Assembly (NCBI GenBank): GCA_947480815.1
Contig: CANKEA010000055.1
Span: 1-7,478 of the forward strand
Direction of reading: 5' to 3'
DNA length: 7,478 bases
Origin: Caulobacterales bacterium
GTDB taxonomy: Bacteria; Pseudomonadota; Alphaproteobacteria; Caulobacterales; Caulobacteraceae
Made by a program: the position numbers and the translations under genes. The notes under the pieces are model-generated. The model saw only the letters and a list, made by a program, of their open reading frames with translations. It searched no databases and was not told the DNA's origin. Of this stretch, positions 1 to 6,906 are shown piece after piece (the first letter of the stretch is position 1; each line of letters begins with the position of its first letter).

Positions 1-740
<740 letters not shown>

Positions 741-759
741 ATCGAGCGGGCGTGTGCGC

Positions 760-1050
760 CTACTTCTCGATAACGCCTAGGACGTCGCTTTCCTTCATGA
801 TCAGCAGGTCTTGGCCATCGACTTTCACTTCCGTGCCCGACCATTTGCCGAACAGGATACGGTCGCCGGCCTTGACGTCGAGCGGCTGGATCTTGCCGTT
901 GTCATCACGGGCACCCGGGCCGGTGCTGATGACTTCGCCTTCTTGCGGCTTTTCCTTGGCGGTATCGGGAATGATGATCCCGCCCTTGGTTTTGGTTTCT
1001 TCCTCGACGCGCTTTACCAGCACGCGATCGCCAAGCGGGCGAAACTTCAT
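760..1050 (-). CDS. groES: Co-chaperonin GroES (10 kDa)
   Basis: GroES forms the heptameric lid of the GroEL folding chamber in the cytoplasm. The 96-residue product has the usual family length and starts [18 protein letters not shown]. It contains the mobile-loop region with GGIIIPDTA (residues 23-31) that contacts the GroEL apical domain, then [13 protein letters not shown] and the C-terminal signature [20 protein letters not shown]. The reading frame is open for 17 more codons upstream to another ATG at 1099-1101. The start at 1048-1050 is chosen because all family members begin with M-(K/N)-(F/I)-RPL and because GGAG lies nine bases before this ATG. It is the first gene of the groES-groEL operon, 60 bases upstream of groEL, and is preceded by a CIRCE operator and a promoter-like pair, so HrcA repression and heat-shock induction are expected. 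Confidence 0.98.
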   Translation of the reverse strand: MKFRPLGDRVLVKRVEEETKTKGGIIIPDTAKEKPQEGEVISTGPGARDDNGKIQPLDVKAGDRILFGKWSGTEVKVDGQDLLIMKESDVLGVIEK

Positions 1051-1104
1051 TTGTCGTCTCCGTGGATGGTTTGTCTGGACGGTGGCCCTGGTCTCGCCCA
1101 CTGA

Positions 1105-1131
1105 TTAGCAGTCGCAAGCCCAGAGTGCCAA
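1105..1131 (-). promoter_or_regulatory. CIRCE operator (HrcA binding site) of groESL
   Basis: Read on the minus strand this is TTGGCACTC, a nine-base spacer, then GACTGCTAA. It matches the CIRCE consensus TTAGCACTC-N9-GAGTGCTAA, with the exact nine-base spacer and two substitutions, one per arm. It sits 54 bases upstream of the groES start and just downstream of the promoter-like -10 box, where bound HrcA would block transcription of groESL. The match is seen directly; HrcA control is established knowledge for this element. No hrcA gene is present in the window. Confidence 0.93.
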
Positions 1132-1140
1132 CGCAGCGGT

Positions 1141-1169
1141 GAAGTAGGGAGGCGAACCCCCGGAGTCAA
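1141..1169 (-). promoter_or_regulatory. Putative groESL promoter (-35 / -10)
   Basis: On the minus strand, TTGACT (1164-1169) and TACTTC (1141-1146) are separated by exactly 17 bases. This fits a sigma-70-type promoter with a strong -35 and a modest -10. The context GTTGACT ... CCCTACTT also partly resembles heat-shock (RpoH) promoters, so either factor may use it. The predicted transcription start near 1134 would fall immediately before the CIRCE element, which supports the assignment. The sigma factor is an inference. Confidence 0.6.
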
Positions 1170-1238
1170 CGGCGGGGCCATAAAAAGGCCTCAGCAAATC
1201 GACTATCGTATCGTCTCACCGCCGCTCATAATGAAACC

Positions 1239-1295
1239 ATGCTGCTTCGCTCGCTATTCCGTCCTGCCGCGCAAATTCGAAAAGGCGCGCGCTGA
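1239..1295 (+). other. Candidate 18-codon upstream ORF coupled to the membrane-protein gene
   Basis: An ATG at 1239 opens an 18-codon frame (MLLRSLFRPAAQIRKGAR) whose TGA overlaps the ATG of the next gene as TGATG. The peptide is short and basic. There is no clear ribosome-binding site before it. A -10-like CATAAT at 1227-1232 would place a transcription start close to this ATG, but no good -35 is present. It could be a translated leader or a chance reading frame; nothing in the sequence decides between them. Confidence 0.2.
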
Positions 1296-1678
1296 TGGAT
1301 ACTCATTTCGCCGCCTGGCTGGCCTTGATCGCCTGTATTGTCGGCGGGGTGCGCGGTGGGCTGATGCTGGCTGAGGCGGACCATCCGGTGTTTCAGCCAT
1401 GGTCCGCAGACGTGGCACCGCTCCGCACCCTGGGCGTTGCGCTACTTGTGACCCATGCAGCGACGGCCGCTGTGCTAGGCTACAATGCCAGTATCGGCCA
1501 GGGCATGGGACTGGCCTTGGGCCTGGGCTGGATGGCCACAGCTGGGGTGCATTTCTGGGGCGCGCGCAAGCTGGGCGAACGGCCACGCGGCGCGATAGTT
1601 GAACTCTTGACCGGCATTGTCCTGGCCTTGCCAGCCTGGGCAGCTTTGGCGCGGCTGTCCCACGGCTCTGTAATTTAG
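1295..1678 (+). CDS. Unrecognised small membrane protein, four predicted TM segments
   Basis: I do not recognise this 127-residue protein. It has four hydrophobic stretches, at roughly residues 5-25, 44-64, 69-89 and 99-120, separated by short loops. Basic residues cluster in the loop around residues 91-98 (ARKLGERPR), and the loop between segments 1 and 2 is acidic. This layout predicts an inner-membrane protein with no enzymatic motif. No signal peptidase site is evident, since the first segment looks like a retained helix. The start at 1295 overlaps the stop of an 18-codon ORF (TGATG). The ribosome-binding sequence is poor (AAAAGG, about nine bases upstream). It is transcribed divergently from groESL and converges on tadA with a 51-base gap (1679-1729) in which I see no clear terminator. 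The hydrophobic periodicity favours a real gene over the antisense frame at 1254-1685, which lacks any recognisable fold. Confidence 0.72.
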   Translation: MDTHFAAWLALIACIVGGVRGGLMLAEADHPVFQPWSADVAPLRTLGVALLVTHAATAAVLGYNASIGQGMGLALGLGWMATAGVHFWGARKLGERPRGAIVELLTGIVLALPAWAALARLSHGSVI

Positions 1679-1729
1679 GTAACAATCGATGCCAATGCTT
1701 CTGGAGACACGCCCGCGTTAGGACGCTCG

Positions 1730-2164
1730 CTAGCGACGGGCTCGGAAGAAGTCCCGCAGCATCTCTGCGCTTTCCTCAGCCAGCACCCCTCCTATTACCT
1801 GTGGCCGCCAATGGCAGGTCGACTGTTCGAAAAGCCTGCCGCCGTGCATAATCCCGCCGCCCTTAGGGTCGGACGCTCCGAACACCAGTCGGCCAATCCG
1901 CGCCATGCTAATCGCCCCCGCGCACATGGCGCACGGCTCGAGTGTCACCACCAGCGTCAGGCCGGTCAGACGGTAGTTACTGAGCTTCAAGGCCGCCTGG
2001 CGCATGGCCAGGATTTCGGCGTGGGCGGTTGGATCGTGCGCGCCGATCGGGCCATTACCAGCGCTTGCGATCATCTCGCCGGTCACTGGATCGGCGATCA
2101 CCGCGCCAATGGGGGCCTCGCCGCGCGATGCGGCGATACGGGCTTGCGCGAGCGCCAGATGCAT
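1730..2164 (-). CDS. tadA: tRNA-specific adenosine deaminase TadA
   Basis: TadA deaminates adenosine 34 to inosine in the anticodon of tRNA-Arg(ACG), which widens codon reading; it acts as a cytoplasmic homodimer. The 144-residue product shows the full cytidine/deoxycytidylate deaminase zinc site: H48-A-E50 in DPTAHAEILAMRQ (His ligand and catalytic Glu) and P77-C78-A-M-C81 in TLEPCAMCAGA (two Cys ligands). The GNGPIGAHDPTAHAE block and the C-terminal LRDFFRARR closely resemble bacterial TadA. The ATG at 2162-2164 is the only usual start codon after the in-frame TAG at 2258-2260. It begins the protein within helix 1, a few residues shorter than typical homologues, and the upstream codons (STDEDL) look like family sequence. 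The ribosome-binding site is weak. The gene is divergent from the RluB-like synthase gene, so this locus groups RNA-modification enzymes. Confidence 0.96.
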   Translation of the reverse strand: MHLALAQARIAASRGEAPIGAVIADPVTGEMIASAGNGPIGAHDPTAHAEILAMRQAALKLSNYRLTGLTLVVTLEPCAMCAGAISMARIGRLVFGASDPKGGGIMHGGRLFEQSTCHWRPQVIGGVLAEESAEMLRDFFRARR

Positions 2165-2273
2165 CAGGTCTTCGTCGGTCGAGAGCGGCGGCAGTTGTCT
2201 GTTCCCGCTAATTGGTGTTTGGGTCGGATTCGAGCGTCGGGAGACGCCCCCTTCCTTCTAACGGAGCATGCCC

Positions 2274-3566
2274 ATGGCTGCCTATGACCCTTCGGCGAAA
2301 GATGCGCCGCAAATGATTGGCCAGGACGGCCTGGGTGCCGGAGAGGGCGAGCGGGTCGCCAAGGCATTGGCCCGCGCCGGTGCCGCCTCGCGCCGCGAGG
2401 TTGAACGCCTGATTGAACAGGGCCGCGTGGCCCTCAATGGCCAAGTCCTGACGCACCCAGCGGTTAAGGTTGGTCCTGCCGATATCCTGACCCTGGACGG
2501 TGAGGTTGTCGCTGCCGCCGAGCCAACGCGCCTTTTCCGCTATCACAAGCCCGCCGGCCTGCTGACCTCGCACACCGATCCCAAGGGTAGGCCCACCGTA
2601 TTCGACGCCCTACCCCAGGGCTTGCCGCGGCTGATTTCTATCGGCCGACTCGACCTGTCCTCGGAAGGTCTGCTGCTGCTGACCAATGACGGGAGTCTGG
2701 CCCGTGGACTGGAACTGCCCAGTGCCGGCCTGGTGCGCCGCTACCGCGCCCGAGCGTTTGGCCGCATCACCCAGGAACGGCTCGATAAGTTGAAAGATGG
2801 CATCACCGTCGAGGGCGTGCACTACGGCGCTATCGAGGCGAAACTCGACAAGGCCAAGGACAGTATCGGCGGTGCCAACCTCTGGATCACCGTCGCCCTG
2901 ACCGAAGGCAAGAACCGCGAAGTGCGGCGGGTGTTCGAGGCGCTTGGGTTGAAGGTCAACCGCCTGATCCGCCTATCTTACGGGCCGTTCGCGCTCGGCA
3001 CCTTAGCACCCGGCCACGTCGAGGAGGTGGGCCCGCGCGTGATCCGTGAGCAGTTGGCCGAATTCATCGCCGCAGAAGACATGCCCACCGGCGACCGCGC
3101 CGCATGGAAACTGCCCGCCGCCCAACTGACCAAGGTGACCGAGGATGGCACCCCGGTCGCTAAGCCGCTGCAACGCCGTGGCATGCCGTCGATCAGCGGC
3201 ACGGCGCTAAAGGATCGACCAGAGAAGATCGAGCGCAAACCCGGCTGGGCGCGGCCTAAGCCCAAGCTGCGCGTGCATGCCCCACCCAAGGCCCGGCCCG
3301 CCAAGCCGGCGGAGAAAAAATTCTATCCCGCGCCCAAGGCGGCCAATACGGTCGAGCCCCGCGCGGCTGTGCGCGGCGAGCGGCCGGCAAAGCTGCGGGT
3401 CGAGCCTGCGGCGACCGAGGGCGGCAAGCCCAAGCGGTTCAAGCCGGAGGGTTCAAAGCACTGGGTCAAGGGCTCGGGCGAGAGTGTTAAACGCAAGGCC
3501 ACCCCGGCAAAGCCGTCGTCTGGCGGCGGCGGCCCGAAAATCTACAAGCCCAAGGGAAAGCGATAG
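2274..3566 (+). CDS. rluB: 23S rRNA pseudouridine synthase, RluB/RsuA family, with long basic C-terminal tail
   Basis: This enzyme isomerises a uridine in rRNA to pseudouridine; in E. coli RluB the target is U2605 of 23S rRNA. Starting at ATG 2274 it has 430 residues. An S4 RNA-binding domain spans about 26-75 (RVAKALARAGAASRREVERL). The catalytic domain follows, with RYHKPAGLL at about 89-97, the GRLDLSSEGLLLLTNDG motif at 124-140 (catalytic Asp127), and EGKNREVRRVFEALG near 211-225, all typical of the RsuA/RluB/E/F group. From about residue 275 to the end comes a Lys/Arg/Pro/Ala-rich tail that looks disordered and makes the protein far longer than E. coli RluB (291 residues). The 2274 start is preferred because GGAG (2263-2266) stands seven bases before it, whereas the in-frame ATG at 2268 is only one base from that site. 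The stop abuts the rsmD start, so the two are probably one operon. The exact target uridine is inferred. Confidence 0.93.
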   Translation: MAAYDPSAKDAPQMIGQDGLGAGEGERVAKALARAGAASRREVERLIEQGRVALNGQVLTHPAVKVGPADILTLDGEVVAAAEPTRLFRYHKPAGLLTSHTDPKGRPTVFDALPQGLPRLISIGRLDLSSEGLLLLTNDGSLARGLELPSAGLVRRYRARAFGRITQERLDKLKDGITVEGVHYGAIEAKLDKAKDSIGGANLWITVALTEGKNREVRRVFEALGLKVNRLIRLSYGPFALGTLAPGHVEEVGPRVIREQLAEFIAAEDMPTGDRAAWKLPAAQLTKVTEDGTPVAKPLQRRGMPSISGTALKDRPEKIERKPGWARPKPKLRVHAPPKARPAKPAEKKFYPAPKAANTVEPRAAVRGERPAKLRVEPAATEGGKPKRFKPEGSKHWVKGSGESVKRKATPAKPSSGGGGPKIYKPKGKR

Positions 3567-4130
3567 ATGCGGGTGATCGCCGGGCGCATGCGCGGCCGCG
3601 CGCTTGTGGCGCCGCCAGGTCGGTCGACCCGTCCGACCGCCGACCGCGTGCGCCAAGCGCTGTTCGATGTGCTGAGCCACGCCCCTTTCGCGCCAGAGCT
3701 GAATGGCGCGCGGATTATGGATCTGTTCGCGGGTTCAGGTGCGCTCGGCCTGGAAGCCCTATCGCGCGGCGGTGCCTTCTGTCTGTTTGTGGATACCGAC
3801 GAGGCGGCGCGCGGCGCGATCCGCACCAATCTCGATGCGCTCAGCCTGCTCGGCGCGGGCCGGGTGCATCGCCGCGATGCCACCGACCTGGGCCAGCGCC
3901 CAGCCAGCGATGGCGCCCCCTTTGATATCGCTTTTCTTGACCCTCCCTATGGCAAGGGTCTGGGGGAAACGGCCCTGACTGTTCTGCTCGCTGGCGGCTG
4001 GCTGGCACCGGGTGCCCTGACGGTTCTGGAACGCGGCGCGGCCGATCCCAGGGTCGAGGTCGCGGGGTTCGAACCGCTTGATGAGCGCATTTGGGGCCCG
4101 GCGGCGGTGAGTTTTCTCCGCGTTCGCTAG
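3567..4130 (+). CDS. rsmD: 16S rRNA (guanine(966)-N2)-methyltransferase RsmD
   Basis: RsmD methylates N2 of G966 in 16S rRNA during small-subunit assembly, using S-adenosylmethionine. The 187-residue product has normal family length. It begins MRVIAGRMRGRAL and has the RPTADRVRQALFDVL segment at 22-36. The SAM-binding motif DLFAGSGALGLEALSRG runs from 52 to 68, with Asp76 at the end of the next strand (LFVDTDEAA). The catalytic motif is DPPY at 125-128 within FLDPPYGKG. The ATG follows the stop codon of the pseudouridine synthase gene directly (TAGATG), and AGGGAAAG inside that gene's end serves as the ribosome-binding site, so translation is probably coupled. Its stop overlaps the stop of the convergent methyltransferase gene in a shared CTAG. 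Confidence 0.96.
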   Translation: MRVIAGRMRGRALVAPPGRSTRPTADRVRQALFDVLSHAPFAPELNGARIMDLFAGSGALGLEALSRGGAFCLFVDTDEAARGAIRTNLDALSLLGAGRVHRRDATDLGQRPASDGAPFDIAFLDPPYGKGLGETALTVLLAGGWLAPGALTVLERGAADPRVEVAGFEPLDERIWGPAAVSFLRVR

Positions 4131-4942
4131 GTTCGCGTCCGCACAATCCGGCCAGCCAAAACCCGCAGCCCGTCTTCGCGCCCGCCGAAATAGCGCGCGT
4201 TGATCTCGGCCGGGCCAATGTCTTCGATCTGGGTAAAATCAAGGGCGATCAGTTCCGCGGCCAGTGGTGCCGGTTCGAAGTGCGTCAGCCAAGGCTCGCC
4301 GATTGCGGCAACACCGGCGGCGCGGACATCGTAGGCGGTGCGTATGGGTCCGCTCAGGCTGCCGGGTGGGGGCCCGTAGTCGAACACAAGCTCAACGCCG
4401 CCGCTTAGCAAGGTCAGGGCGCGCAGCGTCGACATGACCGTCTCGCGGCGAAGGTAAGGCGTCACACCCAGCCAGGCGACAAACAGGGGCTGCGCCGGCT
4501 CGACCCCAGCGGTGACCAGAGCGTCCACAAGCGGCTGCTGTTCCAAATCGATCGGGGCGAAGGTCAGGCCCTCCGGCATCCCTACAGAGTGCCAGGATCG
4601 GCGCTTCCAGGCCTGGGTTTCCGGATGATCGGCCTCAAACACCTTCAAACCCTGATGCGGATTACGCCCGGCGAAGGTGTCTAGCCCGGCCCCCAGAACC
4701 AGGTGCTGGCGCACCCCGCGGGCGTAGGCATCGGCCAGGGCATCTTCCGCCAGCCGTGATCGGGCGGCGATAAAGGCGCGCATGGAGCGGCGACCCAGTA
4801 ACGCGGCCTTTGGCTTCCAGTCTTCGCCCAGCATCTTGGCCGCCAGCGGGTCTTCGAACACCAAAGGTCGGTCGGTTAACTGGTGCTGCGCGCGATGCGC
4901 CGCCGCCGCGATGGCCGTGCGACTCGGCTGTCCATGCCGCAT
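4127..4942 (-). CDS. SAM-dependent methyltransferase of the leucine carboxyl methyltransferase (LCM / TIGR00027-like) family
   Basis: This is a class I S-adenosylmethionine-dependent methyltransferase; its substrate is not apparent. The 271-residue product shows the family landmarks in order: an N-terminal region with FEDPLAAKML (29-38), motif I VLGAGLDTFAGR (82-93), the acidic strand VFEADHPETQAWKR (101-114), and FVAWLGVTPYLRRETV (154-169). The related LCMT/Ppm1-like bacterial enzymes read LGAGLDTRAYR and E-G-V-x-x-Y-L at these sites; here the Glu of the last motif is replaced by Trp-Leu, which is a variation to note. The ATG at 4940-4942 overlaps the mutL stop as TGATG, with AGG about nine bases upstream inside mutL, so translation is probably coupled to mutL. 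A TTG one codon earlier (4943-4945) is possible but less likely. The gene converges on rsmD, sharing CTAG for both stops. Family is confident, function open. Confidence 0.9.
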   Translation of the reverse strand: MRHGQPSRTAIAAAAHRAQHQLTDRPLVFEDPLAAKMLGEDWKPKAALLGRRSMRAFIAARSRLAEDALADAYARGVRQHLVLGAGLDTFAGRNPHQGLKVFEADHPETQAWKRRSWHSVGMPEGLTFAPIDLEQQPLVDALVTAGVEPAQPLFVAWLGVTPYLRRETVMSTLRALTLLSGGVELVFDYGPPPGSLSGPIRTAYDVRAAGVAAIGEPWLTHFEPAPLAAELIALDFTQIEDIGPAEINARYFGGREDGLRVLAGRIVRTRT

Positions 4943-6783
4943 CAACGCCTGCCGAACAGCCGCTCGATATCGGCGAGTTTCAGCTCAACATAGGTGGGGC
5001 GACCATGGTTGCACTGGCCCGAATGCGGCGTGGCTTCCATCTGGCGCAACAACGCATTCATCTCTGCGGCGGTCAGGCGGCGTCCGGCACGCACACTGCC
5101 GTGGCAGGCCATGGTGGAGCAAACTTCCTGCAGCCGCTCCGCCAGGGCGAGGGCCGCACCGTTTTCGGCCAGATCATCGGCGATGTCGCGGACCAGGCAG
5201 GCGATGTCTGTGTCGCCAAGTAGCGCCGGTGCCTCGCGCACCAGGACTGCGCCAGGGCCAAAGGCTTCCAGAACCAGGCCCAACTTCGCCAGTTCATCAG
5301 CGCGGCCGGCGACGCGGTCTGCATCGGTGGGATCGAGCTCGACGACCTGCGGCAAAAGCAGGGTCTGCCGCGTGACGCCGCCGGTTTCGAGCTGCGCCTT
5401 CATCTGCTCATATACCAGCCGCTCATGCGCCGCGTGCTGGTCTACGATGACGACCCCACTGCGGGTCTGGGCGACGATATAGGTCTCGTGCACCTGTGCC
5501 CGTGCAGCGCCGAGCGGAAAGGCTTCCAGGTCAAGGGTGGGTGACGGTTCAGCGAACGTCGACGGCGATGCCTCATGGCGCGCGCTAGTTTCCGACAGGC
5601 CCGGCAGGACTTGAGAAAATACAGGCGCAACGGCACCGCCATAGCCTGTCCAGCCGCTCCAGCCGGGCGCGTTGCGAGAGGCGTAGCTCTGCGGCGGCGG
5701 TGGTGCGCTGCCGCCGGGACGGAACCTGTCCAGCGCGTCGATAGAGGCCGTGGTCGAGGCGCGATGGCCCGCGCCAGCCAGGGCGTGGCGCAGGCCGCCA
5801 ACGATTAGGCCTCGCACCAGCGCCGGATCCCGGAACCGCACTTCGGCCTTAGCCGGATGCACATTGACGTCGACCTGTGTCGGGTCGAGTTCCAAATAAA
5901 GCGCCGCCGCCGGATGACGGTCCCGTGCCAGGAAATCGGCATAAGCGCCCCGCAGGGCACCCTGAAGCAGCCGGTCTCGCACCGGCCGACCATTCACGAA
6001 CAGATGCTGATGGGCCCCATTGCCGCGGTTGTAGGTTGGCAGGCCGGCGTAGCCCAACAGTCGCACACCCTCTCGCTCCTGGTTCAACTCAATGGCGTTA
6101 TCGTGGAAGTCGCGCCCCAGTACAGCGGCGAGCCGCGCCAGACGGCCTGCTGGACCGATGGACTCTCCAGGCAGGCGCAGCACGCGGCGACCGTCGATGT
6201 CGAGCGAGAAGCCGACCTCCGGATGGGCCATGGCCTGTCGGCGCACCTCGTCGGCGATGGCCAGGCTTTCAGCGCGCTCGGTCTTCATAAATTTGAGTCG
6301 CGCCGGTGTTGCATAGAACAGGTCGCGCACCTCCACCCGCGCTCCATGCGGACCGGGGAATGCGGAGGGCTGGGGCTGGGAAACTGCTCCGCCGTCGACC
6401 TTGATGGCCCAGGCGTCGCCGGCGTCCTCGGCCCGTGAGGCGATGGTCAGGCGGGACACACTGCCGATCGAGGGTAGGGCTTCGCCGCGAAAGCCCATGG
6501 TGGCGATTCGCAACAGGTCGACCGACCCGTCGTCCTGCACCGCCAGTTTCGAGGTGGCATGACGCTCGACCGCCAGAGACAGTTCAGAGCGGGCAAGTCC
6601 CTTGCCGTTATCCGCGATGAGGATGCGCATGAGCCCCCCACCGTCGACTTCGATCTCGATTAGGCTTGCGTCAGCGTCGATTGCGTTCTCGACAAGTTCC
6701 TTCACGGCGCTGGCCGGCCGTTCGACCACTTCGCCTGCGGCGATGCGATTGACGACCTCTGGAGGCAAGCGGCGTATGGTCAT
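4942..6783 (-). CDS. mutL: DNA mismatch repair protein MutL, endonuclease-type
   Basis: MutL couples mismatch recognition by MutS to strand incision and excision. The 613-residue product begins with a GHKL ATPase: E29-L-V-E-N33 (catalytic Glu and Mg-binding Asn), D58-N-G-K-G62, H75-ATSK, and GFRGEAL at 97-103. [11 protein letters not shown] at 307-317 supplies the Lys (312) that contacts the nucleotide gamma phosphate. A Pro/Ser-rich linker covers about 345-425. The C-terminal domain holds the metal-binding nicking motif DQHA(X)2E(X)4E at 448-459, an ACR-type motif (ACHGSVRAG, 559-567), a C-x-H-GRP motif (591-596), and a clamp-binding-like QTLLLP (473-478). It is therefore predicted to nick DNA itself, as in bacteria without MutH. 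The start gives [23 protein letters not shown], the expected N-terminus; no good ribosome-binding site is visible. It follows the lipoprotein gene by 123 bases and overlaps the downstream methyltransferase gene by one base. Confidence 0.98.
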   Translation of the reverse strand: MTIRRLPPEVVNRIAAGEVVERPASAVKELVENAIDADASLIEIEVDGGGLMRILIADNGKGLARSELSLAVERHATSKLAVQDDGSVDLLRIATMGFRGEALPSIGSVSRLTIASRAEDAGDAWAIKVDGGAVSQPQPSAFPGPHGARVEVRDLFYATPARLKFMKTERAESLAIADEVRRQAMAHPEVGFSLDIDGRRVLRLPGESIGPAGRLARLAAVLGRDFHDNAIELNQEREGVRLLGYAGLPTYNRGNGAHQHLFVNGRPVRDRLLQGALRGAYADFLARDRHPAAALYLELDPTQVDVNVHPAKAEVRFRDPALVRGLIVGGLRHALAGAGHRASTTASIDALDRFRPGGSAPPPPQSYASRNAPGWSGWTGYGGAVAPVFSQVLPGLSETSARHEASPSTFAEPSPTLDLEAFPLGAARAQVHETYIVAQTRSGVVIVDQHAAHERLVYEQMKAQLETGGVTRQTLLLPQVVELDPTDADRVAGRADELAKLGLVLEAFGPGAVLVREAPALLGDTDIACLVRDIADDLAENGAALALAERLQEVCSTMACHGSVRAGRRLTAAEMNALLRQMEATPHSGQCNHGRPTYVELKLADIERLFGRR

Positions 6784-6828
6784 GAGCCAACTAGATTACC
6801 CGATTCCACAGCCAATGGCTTGCTTCAG

Positions 6829-6906
6829 CCTCGGTATTGTCCCGAGGGTCCAGGACTCAGCGTCTCGCAACCAGGCTCGTTGGGATCAGCCCGACAATAC
6901 TGGCTG
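6829..6906 (-). other. Two hairpins with complementary loops (possible kissing-loop RNA) between lipoprotein gene and mutL
   Basis: Read on the minus strand, the first hairpin starts directly after the lipoprotein stop codon. Its stem CAGCC/GGCTG (6902-6906 with 6887-6891) closes a ten-base loop containing GTATTGTC. The second is CCTCGG-GACAATA-CCGAGG (6829-6847), a six-base-pair perfect stem with a seven-base loop. The whole second loop is the reverse complement of TATTGTC in the first loop, so the two could form a loop-loop contact. About 39 bases separate them. There is no U-tract after either stem, so an intrinsic terminator is unlikely. The same structure can be drawn on either strand. 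The pairing is seen directly; that it folds or acts is inference. Confidence 0.4.

Noticed and set aside
1176..1190. GGCC-ATAAAAA-GGCC inverted repeat upstream of groESL
   Set aside because: A four-base-pair stem is too weak to call a terminator and lies just upstream of the promoter-like boxes.
1231..1295. Alternative ATG at 1231 upstream of the membrane protein
   Set aside because: It opens a third reading frame that runs only a few dozen codons, with Cys- and Arg-rich sequence and no ribosome-binding site.
1254..1685. 143-codon minus-strand frame opposite the membrane-protein gene
   Set aside because: The product is rich in Arg, Pro and Ser with no domain or membrane pattern, while the plus-strand frame has regular hydrophobic segments and a sensible start.
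1679..1735. Possible bidirectional terminator between the membrane-protein gene and tadA
   Set aside because: Only the palindrome CGCTAGCG (1728-1735) is present, with no stem-loop of useful length and no T-tract.
2268..2270. ATG at 2268 as start of the RluB-like synthase
   Set aside because: GGAG lies only one base upstream, too close for initiation; the ATG at 2274 has seven-base spacing.
4943..4945. TTG start for the methyltransferase
   Set aside because: The ATG one codon later fits the TGATG coupling with mutL and has normal spacing to AGG.
5857..6438. 193-codon plus-strand frame across mutL
   Set aside because: It is antisense to conserved mutL ATPase sequence and has no family features.
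6784..6800. TAATCT as a -10 box for mutL
   Set aside because: It stands nine bases from the ATG and has no matching -35 at a suitable distance.
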